DNA of 64,000 nucleotides from contig JAFKLY010000006.1 in NCBI GenBank assembly GCA_017304655.1, forward strand, positions 407,384 through 471,383, read 5' to 3'. Shown in pieces: positions 7,069-14,401 of the stretch. Made by a program: the position numbers and the translations under genes. Every line of letters starts with the position of its first letter. Within the stretch, counting starts at the first letter, position 1. The stretch comes from Sphingomonas sp. (GTDB lineage Bacteria > Pseudomonadota > Alphaproteobacteria > Sphingomonadales > Sphingomonadaceae). The notes beneath the pieces were generated by a model. It was not told the DNA's origin. It made no database searches and saw nothing but the letters and a program-made list of their open reading frames with translations.

Positions 7069-8520
7069 ATGGTCGAACCCATTCATTTCCCCGATATCGA
7101 GCTGTATCGCGGCTGGGGCGAGCCGATGCGCTCGAATATCGAGCTGCGCGGGCTGGAGCTGGTCTCCGGCGCCGTGCCCGATGGGCTGGAAGGCGCGCTC
7201 TATCGCGTCGGGGCCGACCGCCAATATCCCTCCGGCCGCACCGATGACATCTTCATCGATGGCGAGGGGCAGATGCACATGCTCCGCATCAAGGACAATC
7301 AGGTCGATTATATCGTGAAGTGGGTGGAGACCGAGCGCTACAAGCGGCAGAAAGCCGCGCGCCGGGGGCTCTTCGGGCGCTATCGCAATCGCTATACAGT
7401 CGATGAGAGCGTGAAGGACGTGCATCTGGGCACGGCGAACACGACGGCGATGTTTCATGCCGGGCACCTCTATGCGCTCAAGGAGGACGATCTGCCTTAT
7501 GAGATCGATCCGGAGACGCTGGAGACCAAGGGGCGCGTCGATTTCGACGGGCAGATCACGGCCGAGAGCCTCACCGCGCATCCCAAGGTCGATCCGATCA
7601 CCAATGAGCTGCTGACCTTCTCCTATCAGGCGAAGGGCGATGCGACGACGGACTTCGCCTTTTACGTCTTCGGTCCCGATCGCGAGAAGATCACCGAAAT
7701 CTGGTTCAACATGCCTTATGCGGCCTGTGTCCATGATTTCGCGATCACCAAGGATTGGGTGGTCGTACCGTTCTTCCCGCTCATCACGGATCTGGACGTG
7801 GTGAAGGCCGGCGGCCCATATTATGAGTGGCACCCGGATCAGCCGGTGCATGTCGCGCTGGTGCCGCGCTATGGCAAGGCGGAGGATATCCGCTGGTTCA
7901 AGGGGCCGAACGGCAGCGCCGGCCACATGATGAATGCCCATCAGGACGGCACCAAGGTCCATCTCGACCTGTGCTATTATGATGGCAATTGCTTCCCCTT
8001 CTTCACCATGCCCGGCGGCGGCGTGGCGCCCGGCGTGCCGCCGTTCCTCACGCGCATGACCTTCGATCTGGCGAGCAATGAGGAGGGCTTCGCCACCTCG
8101 CGGCTCATGAACATCCCCTGCGAGATGCCGCGTACGGACGATCGCTATCAGGGCCGGCCCTATCGCTACGGCTTCGTGATTGCCCGCAGCAAGGATGCGA
8201 GCGGGATCGCCCGGATCGATCACCAGACCGGCGCTGTCGACCTGTGGAATCCGGGCGAGGGCGACGGCGTGCAGGAGCCGCAGTTCGTGCCGCGGTCGCC
8301 CGATGCGCCGGAGGGGGATGGCTGGCTGCTCGTGCTCGTCTCACGCGTGTCGCAGAACCGCAGCGATCTCGCCATTCTCGATGCGCAGAACCTCGCCGCC
8401 GGCCCGGTGGCGCTGTTCAAGCTGCCGGTCCGCGTGCGCTCCACCTTCCACGGCACCTGGGTGCCGGAGGAAACGCTCAAGAGCGGCCAGTATCGCATGT
8501 CGCTCGGCACCGCGGCCTGA
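7069..8520 (+). CDS. Carotenoid oxygenase family, lignostilbene-dioxygenase-like
   Basis: A 483-residue seven-bladed-propeller nonheme iron dioxygenase that cleaves a C=C bond to two aldehydes. Likely iron ligands are His171 (TAHPK), His222 (VHDF), His286 (GHMMNA) and His461 (FHGTW). Tyr105 (GRYRN) and Lys138 (ALKED) sit where stilbene cleavers of the NOV1 type have the Tyr and Lys that bind the substrate phenol; apocarotenoid cleavers lack the Lys (from memory). Cleavage of lignostilbene would give vanillin-type aldehydes for the aldehyde dehydrogenase of the same operon. A strong terminator follows. Confidence 0.87.
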   Translation: MVEPIHFPDIELYRGWGEPMRSNIELRGLELVSGAVPDGLEGALYRVGADRQYPSGRTDDIFIDGEGQMHMLRIKDNQVDYIVKWVETERYKRQKAARRGLFGRYRNRYTVDESVKDVHLGTANTTAMFHAGHLYALKEDDLPYEIDPETLETKGRVDFDGQITAESLTAHPKVDPITNELLTFSYQAKGDATTDFAFYVFGPDREKITEIWFNMPYAACVHDFAITKDWVVVPFFPLITDLDVVKAGGPYYEWHPDQPVHVALVPRYGKAEDIRWFKGPNGSAGHMMNAHQDGTKVHLDLCYYDGNCFPFFTMPGGGVAPGVPPFLTRMTFDLASNEEGFATSRLMNIPCEMPRTDDRYQGRPYRYGFVIARSKDASGIARIDHQTGAVDLWNPGEGDGVQEPQFVPRSPDAPEGDGWLLVLVSRVSQNRSDLAILDAQNLAAGPVALFKLPVRVRSTFHGTWVPEETLKSGQYRMSLGTAA

Positions 8521-8532
8521 TCTGTCTCCCCG

Positions 8533-8565
8533 CCTCTCTCCTCCGGTCGGGGGAGGGAGGTTTTT
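8533..8565 (+). terminator. Rho-independent terminator of the dioxygenase operon
   Basis: A 12-bp stem (8533-8544 with 8549-8560, two G-U pairs, GGTC loop) is followed by TTTTT, 13 bases after the dioxygenase stop codon. Confidence 0.85.
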
Positions 8566-8571
8566 CTGGGG

Positions 8572-8588
8572 GGCGTGGACAAATTCCA
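8572..8588 (+). repeat. 17-base direct repeat, copy 1
   Basis: GGCGTGGACAAATTCCA occurs here and again at 56002-56018, each time just downstream of a gene end. The flanks differ. It may be the edge of a dispersed intergenic repeat. The rest of 8589-8702 shows nothing I can name. Confidence 0.45.
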
Positions 8589-8702
8589 GCGTGAATGAAT
8601 GTCGGCTATTGGAAGCGCGCGCTGTAGAGCGTGCGGAATGAAGGGGCGGGATTACAGAGTATCTACTTATCAACACGATAGGGCTCATAGTGGACGGTGA
8701 AA

Positions 8703-9152
8703 CTATGGTGCAGCCGCATTTCCGTGAGCATTTGTGGACGGCCATGGCAAATTCTCGACGTGCCCGTCAGCACGGATCAAGAATCTACCTCCTCCATAGC
8801 CGGTAGCATCTGTCGTCGTTGACACGTTGTAGATAACGCCCTGTCGGAGCGGCATTGCCTGAACTTCTTTCCGGTCCTGCTGACGTTGTCCTTCAAGGGA
8901 CTTGCCATAGATGATCGGGAATTTGTTGGCGCAGTAGTCATCATAACTTACGCTCTCGGACCAAAGCGTATTTCGTTGTCCCCCCTCTTCGGTGACTTCA
9001 ATGTCTCTCAAACATTCAGGCTTTTGGGAAGATGTCGGGGAGACAACGAACATCAGTTGCCCATTTTGAACGACCGCTGTCAGATCGTAAACATACGAAC
9101 AACCGCCCAGCAGGGCAACGCACGCGACTGAAATAGCAATCTGTCGGAACAT
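8703..9152 (-). CDS. Hypothetical lipoprotein
   Basis: A 149-residue protein with a type II signal peptide: MFRQ, a hydrophobic stretch and a LLGGC lipobox with Cys at residue 18. The mature part has no motif I recognise; it contains a Cys pair (Cys49 and Cys74) that could form a disulfide and a C-terminal GRFLIRADGHVENLPW strand. The gene and its flanks are visibly poorer in GC than neighbours and it is isolated from the catabolic operons, which suggests recent acquisition. Localisation to the inner or outer membrane is inferred from the lipobox. Confidence 0.65.
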   Translation of the reverse strand: MFRQIAISVACVALLGGCSYVYDLTAVVQNGQLMFVVSPTSSQKPECLRDIEVTEEGGQRNTLWSESVSYDDYCANKFPIIYGKSLEGQRQQDRKEVQAMPLRQGVIYNVSTTTDATGYGGGRFLIRADGHVENLPWPSTNAHGNAAAP

Positions 9153-9298
9153 TCTGACAAGCTACCTAAAGTCTGCTTTCAGGCAAGCTTCTGGACTGGC
9201 CGGATGGCAAGAAATGGGTCGCGTCCGGAAAGTCAGGTATGCGCCTGAAATGCCCAGATTGCGGGCGTCTTGACCGACCTGGAATTTGTCCGCGCCGC

Positions 9299-9682
9299 CT
9301 ATTCGATCCGCCGGAAGCGGGCGGAGCGGATGCGCGTGAACTTGCTATCCACCAGATCGTAGAAGGCGAAATTGATGCTTTGCCGTCGCTGGCCTTGCAT
9401 CAGCGGCCCGGTCGGGAAGTCCGGCCAGTCTTCCTTCGCCACCAGCGTGGTGCGGATCTCCGCCGCGATCATCGCCTCGCTGCCCACGAAGCTCAGGAGG
9501 TCGACCTGCTCGTCGAGCCGCGCCTTTACGCCGCGATAGAAATCCAGCACCGCCTCCCGGCCGGTCAGCGTGGCGGCTTGCCCGAAGAACTGCACGTCGT
9601 CGGCGTAATAAGCGCCGAAGCCCGCGAAATCATTGCGATTGAACGCGTCCAGATAGGCCTGGAGCCAGGCGCGATCCGGCAT
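9299..9682 (-). CDS. SnoaL/NTF2-like protein
   Basis: A 127-residue paralogue of the proteins at 1408 and 14021: AYLDAFNRNDFAGFGAYYAD, GREAVLDFYRGVKARLDE, EIRTTLVAKEDWPDF and a C-terminal KFTRIRSARF. Its ATG overlaps the stop of the upstream transporter gene (ATGA), so it is translationally coupled to an aromatic acid importer. A catabolic enzyme acting on the imported compound is the natural reading; the reaction is unknown. Confidence 0.8.
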   Translation of the reverse strand: MPDRAWLQAYLDAFNRNDFAGFGAYYADDVQFFGQAATLTGREAVLDFYRGVKARLDEQVDLLSFVGSEAMIAAEIRTTLVAKEDWPDFPTGPLMQGQRRQSINFAFYDLVDSKFTRIRSARFRRIE

Positions 9683-11034
9683 CAGGCGGCGGTCGATTTC
9701 GCTTCGGCCACGCCGTTGCGGCGCAGGACGACGCCCAGCACCAGCATCAGCACGGCAACGCACACCGGCAGGGCGGCCGCCAGCGTCAGGGTGAGCTGGA
9801 GCGAATAATGCTGCGCAAGCGCGAAGGCGCCGCCCAGTGGCGCGACGATGCCGCCGATCCGGCCTGCGCCGCCGGCCCAGCCGAGCGCGGTGCTGCGCAT
9901 GCGCGGCGGATAGACAAGCGTGATGAAGGTGTTGATGCCGCCCTGGCCGCCGGTCTGGAAGAAGTTCCACAGCAGCGCGACAATGATGAACAGGCCGCTG
10001 TGGAACGGCGTCCACGAGAGCGTGACCAGTGCGACGGCGAGCGAGAAATAGAAGAAGGCGAGCAGGGTGGTGGGGCGGAAGCGATCCATCAGCCAGCCGA
10101 CGACCAGCGTGCCGACCACGCCGCCCAGATAGGCGATCATCGCGACCTTGGCGAACTCCTGGATGGGGATGCCCGCCATATCCTGGAAGAAGGTCGGCAG
10201 CCAGGCGCCCATCATCGCATTGTTGGTCATGCTCAGCGCGCAGGCGGCCCAGATGATCGCCGTCATCGACAGGCGCCCTTCGGAGAAGACGTCGCTCAGC
10301 TTCGCTTTGCGTCCCCCGCTCTGGTTGCCCTGGATGACGAACAACTCGTCCCCGGTAAGCTGCACATTGGGATCGAGCCGCCGCAGCGTCTTGGCGATGC
10401 CGGCATCGGCGGGATTGCGCTCGGCGCGGAACTTGAGGGATTCAGGCACGAACAGTACCAGCAGCGGCACGCAGATGAGCGGCACCATGCCGCCGATCCA
10501 GAAGCCGCTCTGCCAGCCATAATCATCGAGCAGCCAGGCCGCGACCACGCCGCTGGTCGCGCTGCCGGCCGAGTAGCCGGCCAGCGAGATCGCCACGAAG
10601 GTGGAGCGACGATGCTTGGGCGTGATTTCGGAGATCATCGCCATTGCCATCGGCAGGCCGGCGGCCATGAATACGCCGGCGATGCCGCGCAGGATGGAGA
10701 GCTGCGTCAGCGTCTGCGCATGCACGCTGAACAGGGTGATGAGGCCGAAGATGAGGCAGGCGAAGATCAGCATCGTGCGGCGCCCGAAGCGGTCCGCCAG
10801 TGGTGAGACGCCAAACGCGCCGATGGCGAGGCCGATCTGCTGATAGACGAACAGTGGCGCCATCGCTTCGGACGGCTGATTGAAGCCCTTGGCGATCGCC
10901 GGAGCGATCTTGCCGATCATGAAGATGTCGAACCCGTCGATGAAGCAGACGAGAATGCAGACGAACAGCGCGACAGCCTGCGTGCTGCCGATGCGCGTGC
11001 GATCGATGAAGGCTTCGACGTCGAAATTGGTCAT
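9682..11034 (-). CDS. MFS transporter, AAHS (aromatic acid:H+ symporter) type
   Basis: A 450-residue inner-membrane transporter with about twelve hydrophobic segments. CFIDGFDIFMIGKIAPAIA in TM1 carries the acidic DGFD signature of the AAHS family (PcaK, BenK, VanK), and PLADRFGRRTML is the MFS loop 2-3 motif. The ATG at 11034 (MTNFDVEAFID) is chosen because the protein then starts just before TM1; the frame is open 23 residues further. It probably imports an aromatic carboxylate for the surrounding pathway. The GTTGTTGATTC motif lies about 70 bases upstream. Confidence 0.85.
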   Translation of the reverse strand: MTNFDVEAFIDRTRIGSTQAVALFVCILVCFIDGFDIFMIGKIAPAIAKGFNQPSEAMAPLFVYQQIGLAIGAFGVSPLADRFGRRTMLIFACLIFGLITLFSVHAQTLTQLSILRGIAGVFMAAGLPMAMAMISEITPKHRRSTFVAISLAGYSAGSATSGVVAAWLLDDYGWQSGFWIGGMVPLICVPLLVLFVPESLKFRAERNPADAGIAKTLRRLDPNVQLTGDELFVIQGNQSGGRKAKLSDVFSEGRLSMTAIIWAACALSMTNNAMMGAWLPTFFQDMAGIPIQEFAKVAMIAYLGGVVGTLVVGWLMDRFRPTTLLAFFYFSLAVALVTLSWTPFHSGLFIIVALLWNFFQTGGQGGINTFITLVYPPRMRSTALGWAGGAGRIGGIVAPLGGAFALAQHYSLQLTLTLAAALPVCVAVLMLVLGVVLRRNGVAEAKSTAA

Positions 11035-11106
11035 GAAAAGGGGCGTCCTCGCTGCGATGCGCCCGGTTCGGCCGGGGCTGTTCTGGCGGGCGCACTCAAT
11101 CACGAG

Positions 11107-11126
11107 ATTGATGGGGAATCAACAAC
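11107..11126 (-). promoter_or_regulatory. Candidate operator C, GTTGTTGAwTC motif
   Basis: On the minus strand this reads GTTGTTGATTCCCCATCAAT, upstream of the AAHS transporter. It shares the 11-base core with sites at 1829 and 16118 and has a degenerate inverted repeat GTTGAT-N5-ATCAAT. Confidence 0.5.
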
Positions 11127-11168
11127 GATGATGGGCAAAGGGGCGTTTTGACGCGGCTCGGACGACAG

Positions 11169-11204
11169 GTCCCATGCCGGCGGGGAGGATCGCCGGCATG
11201 GGAC
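11169..11204. terminator. Long perfect hairpin, probable terminator
   Basis: A 13-bp perfect stem GTCCCATGCCGGC / GCCGGCATGGGAC with a 10-base loop. It lies about 40 bases past the stop of the hydrolase that reads leftward. There is no clear T run (TTT on the plus side), so termination is likely but not certain. Confidence 0.55.
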
Positions 11205-11244
11205 TTTGGCGGGAGCTTCGAGGAGGGGAGAAGCCTCGCTGGCC

Positions 11245-12072
11245 TCAGCCCTTCACGAAGGCGAGCAGGTCGGCATTGAACCGGTCCTGATGCGTGGCGG
11301 TCAGGCCATGCGGGGCGCCTTCGTAGACGGTCAGCGTGGAACCGGGCACCATCGTCACGGCCAGCTCGGCGGCATTGCCGATCGGCACGATCTGGTCATC
11401 ATTGCCATGGATGAACAGGGTCGGCACGTCGATCGCCCGCAGGTCCGGCGCATAGTCGACTTCCGAGAATTCATGCACGCACAGATACTGGCCGATGATC
11501 GATCCCTGCATGCCCTGCCGCCAGAAGGACTGGCGCAGCCCCTCGCTCACGCTCGCACCCTCGCGGTTGAAGCCGAAGAAGGGGGTGCTGAGATCGAGGT
11601 AGAATTGCGAGCGATTGTCCGCCACGCCCTTGCGGATGCCGTCGAACACATCGAGCGGCAGGCCGTTGGGATAGATGTCGCTCACCGCCATGCGCGGCGG
11701 CACCGCGCCGACCAGCACCATCTTCGCGACCCGGCTCGTGCCATGCCGGCCGACATAATGGGCGATTTCACCGCCGCCGGTGGAATGGCCGACGAGCACC
11801 ACGTTGCGCAGGTCCAGCGCCTCGATCACCGCTGCCAGATCGTCGGCATAGGTGTCCATGTCGTTGCCGGTGTCCGGCTGGTCGGAGCGGCCGTGGCCGC
11901 GGCGGTCATGGGCGATGACGCGATAGCCCTGCTGGAGCATGAACAGCATCTGCCCGTCCCACGCATCGGCCGAGAGCGGCCAGCCATGCGAGAAGACGAT
12001 CGGCTGGGCGTCCTTGCTGCCCCAGTCCTTGTAGAAGATGCGGGTGCCATCGTTGGTGGTGACGTAGCTCAT
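11245..12072 (-). CDS. Alpha/beta hydrolase, non-haem chloroperoxidase-like esterase
   Basis: A 275-residue alpha/beta hydrolase close to bacterial cofactor-free haloperoxidases / aryl esterases. Motifs: [38 protein letters not shown] with the nucleophilic Ser, [10 protein letters not shown] with the acid, and GAPHGLT with the His. ATG at 12072 (MSYVTTNDG) is preceded by AAGGA; an upstream ATG adds eight unlikely residues. These enzymes are mainly perhydrolases and esterases. The gene is monocistronic and its link to the neighbouring aromatic pathway is only by position. Confidence 0.85.
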   Translation of the reverse strand: MSYVTTNDGTRIFYKDWGSKDAQPIVFSHGWPLSADAWDGQMLFMLQQGYRVIAHDRRGHGRSDQPDTGNDMDTYADDLAAVIEALDLRNVVLVGHSTGGGEIAHYVGRHGTSRVAKMVLVGAVPPRMAVSDIYPNGLPLDVFDGIRKGVADNRSQFYLDLSTPFFGFNREGASVSEGLRQSFWRQGMQGSIIGQYLCVHEFSEVDYAPDLRAIDVPTLFIHGNDDQIVPIGNAAELAVTMVPGSTLTVYEGAPHGLTATHQDRFNADLLAFVKG

Positions 12073-12344
12073 GGGGTGATCCTTCCTGTTGTCCATCTGT
12101 CCGGGTGGCGCCGTCTTTCGGCCAGCAAAGGATTACAGCAATGCGGCATTTCGATTTATAGAGATAATTTGCGACATACTTTTCAGCTTTGTTGAAAAAT
12201 ATTGCGTGTCTGTCGAGGGGATGCAGGAGCGTGCCGTTCTGGGCACGCGCGGCCATCAGGGTTGGCCAGTGGGTGGCTCAGCCGGCCATGCTGCGCCGAC
12301 CGGCCGGCGTCATGATGATCGCCGGCCAGCGGTTGGATCAGGCG

Positions 12345-12366
12345 GGGCCGCCGGGTTCGGCGGCCC
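12345..12366 (-). terminator. GC-rich hairpin after the GMC operon
   Basis: An 8-bp perfect stem GGGCCGCC / GGCGGCCC with a six-base loop lies just past the end of the leftward GMC gene. No T run follows, so this is a weak terminator call. The remaining gap up to 12097 contains no convincing gene. Confidence 0.4.
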
Positions 12367-12373
12367 GCACGGC

Positions 12374-14017
12374 TCAGGCCATCGCCAGCCCGTTGTCCTG
12401 CTTGATCATGTCGGCAGCCTTCTCGCCGATCATGATGCTGGGGGCATTGGTGTTGCCGCCCACGATGCGCGGCATGATCGAGGCGTCGGCCACGCGCAGG
12501 CCCTTGAGGCCATGCACGCGCAGGCGCGGGTCGACCACGGCCATGTCGTCCTGGCCCATCGCACAGCTACCGACCGGGTGGAGCGCGGTGTTGACGGCAG
12601 TGCGCACCCAGGCGTCGATCTCGTCCGGCGTCTGCACGTCCGCTCCGGGCATCACTTCGCCGTGCAGCACATCGCTGAGCGACTCCTGGGCGAAGATCTC
12701 GCGCAATTGCGGGATCAGCCGGCGGAAGAAGGCGCGGTCATTCTCGGTGGAGAGCACGTTGGAGAGGATGCGCGGCTTGTCCGCCGGGTCGGCCGAGCGC
12801 AGCTTCACCCATCCGCGCCCCTCGGGCCGCAGCAGCACGCAGGCCATGGCGCACACGTCCATCTTGGGCGCGCGCCAGCCGGGGAACCAGAGCTGCGCGC
12901 CGATCATGGTCGGCTGGAACAGGCATTGCGCATCGGGCCGCTCAAGCTCGGGCCGCGTCTTGATGAAACCGTTGGCCGTGACGGGCATGTCGGCGATCAT
13001 ACCCCCGCGCGTCAGCAGCCATTGCAGCCCGGCGAAGGCGGCACGGTCCAGTCGCAGGCTGTTGGTGAGCGTGACGGACCGGGCCGCGCGCAGCACCATC
13101 GCCACGGAAGGGTGATCCTGCAGGTTCTTGCCGACGCCGGGCAAATGATGAACCACATCAATGCCATGCTCGGCCAGTTCTGCCGGGCTGCCGATGCCGG
13201 AGAGCAGCAGGACTTGCGGGGAATTATAGGCGCCGCCGCACAGAATGATTTCCTGAGCGGCCGTCACGCGCTGGTCGCGGCCTTCACGATCCCGGTAGTG
13301 CACGGCCACCGCCCGGCCATTCTCGACCTCGATGCGCGTGACGAGCGCGCCGGTCTCGACGGTGAGATTGGGCCGATTCATGGCCGGGATGAGGAACCGC
13401 GCGGCCGTGCTGGCGCGCGTGCCCTCGTGGATGTTCAGTGGCGGCGGTCCCCAGCCTGCCTGGCCTTCGCCATCCGGCCCGGCGCGGTGGAAGGTGTCGC
13501 GCTCTTCATAGCCCATCGCCTTGGTGGCGCTGATGAAGCGGCGATAGAGCTCATTGTCCTTGGGCTGCTGCTTGACGCTCAGCGGGCCGCCCTTGCCATG
13601 CCACGCATCGGCCGCCCCCCAGTGGTTTTCGGATTTCCGGAAATAGGGCAGCACGTCGTCATAGCTCCACCCCTCGTTGCCGAGCTGGCGCCATTCGTCA
13701 TAGTCGCGGCTGTTGCCGCGCGCGTAGAGCATGCCGTTGATCATCGACGAACCGCCGAGCGCCTTGCCGCGCGGCTGGCGGATCTGCCGGTCATTCGCGA
13801 ATGGCTCCGGCTCGCCCATGTAGCTCCAGTTGAACTTGGGATCGGCCATCACGAACGGGAAGAGCACGGGCATGGCGAGACGGATGTCGCGCTCGCGCCG
13901 GCCGGCTTCCAGCACCAGCACCCTGGCATGGGGGTCCTCGGAGAGGCGCGCGGCAATGACGGCGCCCGCCGAGCCGGCGCCGATAACGATGAAATCGGGG
14001 GTGCTGCTGCTGGCCAA
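12374..14017 (-). CDS. GMC-family FAD oxidoreductase
   Basis: A 547-residue GMC flavoprotein (choline dehydrogenase / alcohol oxidase superfamily). The N-terminal FIVIGAGSAGAVIAARLSED binds FAD, GGSSMINGMLYARGN is the first GMC signature, GAYNSPQVLLLSGIG the second, and HPVGSCAMG plus DASIMP and NTNAPSIMIGEKAA form the C-terminal catalytic block. The start is TTG, preceded by AAGGAG, three bases after the upstream SnoaL stop. In Sphingobium SYK-6, GMC enzymes PhcC/PhcD oxidise a dimeric lignin alcohol; a related role is plausible here, but the substrate is unproven. Confidence 0.87.
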   Translation of the reverse strand: MASSSTPDFIVIGAGSAGAVIAARLSEDPHARVLVLEAGRRERDIRLAMPVLFPFVMADPKFNWSYMGEPEPFANDRQIRQPRGKALGGSSMINGMLYARGNSRDYDEWRQLGNEGWSYDDVLPYFRKSENHWGAADAWHGKGGPLSVKQQPKDNELYRRFISATKAMGYEERDTFHRAGPDGEGQAGWGPPPLNIHEGTRASTAARFLIPAMNRPNLTVETGALVTRIEVENGRAVAVHYRDREGRDQRVTAAQEIILCGGAYNSPQVLLLSGIGSPAELAEHGIDVVHHLPGVGKNLQDHPSVAMVLRAARSVTLTNSLRLDRAAFAGLQWLLTRGGMIADMPVTANGFIKTRPELERPDAQCLFQPTMIGAQLWFPGWRAPKMDVCAMACVLLRPEGRGWVKLRSADPADKPRILSNVLSTENDRAFFRRLIPQLREIFAQESLSDVLHGEVMPGADVQTPDEIDAWVRTAVNTALHPVGSCAMGQDDMAVVDPRLRVHGLKGLRVADASIMPRIVGGNTNAPSIMIGEKAADMIKQDNGLAMA

Positions 14018-14020
14018 GGC

Positions 14021-14401
14021 TCAGAGCTCCTTGAATCGGGCGGACTTGATGTGGGTGAACTTGCCGTTCGCGATCCGGTAGAGGATGATGCTCTCGATCT
14101 CGCGCACGTCGCCCTTCTTGGTTGGCCACATGTCGAAATCGGGCCAGTCCGCGATCGTCTCGAACCGTGTGTGGACATGCAGGCAGGCGCCATCCTCGGC
14201 CAGAACAAGGTCGAGGATGGTCAGCGTCTCAGCGAAATGCGCCTTGATACCGCGATAGAAGTCCGCGATCGCGGTGCGACCGACGATATGCTTGCGGTCG
14301 CCGAGCTGGAAATCGACATCATCGGCATAGAAACTCGAAAATCCGTCGAAATCATTGCGGTTGAACGCGTCGATATAGCGCTCGAAATCCTCTCGGGTCA
14401 T
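14021..14401 (-). CDS. SnoaL/NTF2-like protein between two GMC genes
   Basis: A 126-residue NTF2-fold protein, paralogue of those at 1408 and 9299: RYIDAFNRNDFDGFSSFYAD, GRTAIADFYRGIKAH, HTRFETIADWPDF, GKFTHIKSARF. The ATG overlaps the stop of the upstream GMC gene (ATGA) and the downstream GMC starts three bases after its stop, so all three proteins are made together. A lyase, isomerase or dehydratase acting on the product of the GMC oxidation is the simplest inference. Confidence 0.8.
   Translation of the reverse strand: MTREDFERYIDAFNRNDFDGFSSFYADDVDFQLGDRKHIVGRTAIADFYRGIKAHFAETLTILDLVLAEDGACLHVHTRFETIADWPDFDMWPTKKGDVREIESIILYRIANGKFTHIKSARFKEL

Noticed and set aside
11107..11126. Possible FNR box upstream of the AAHS transporter
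   Set aside because: TTGAT and ATCAA are five bases apart instead of four; the GTTGTTGAwTC motif explains the site better.
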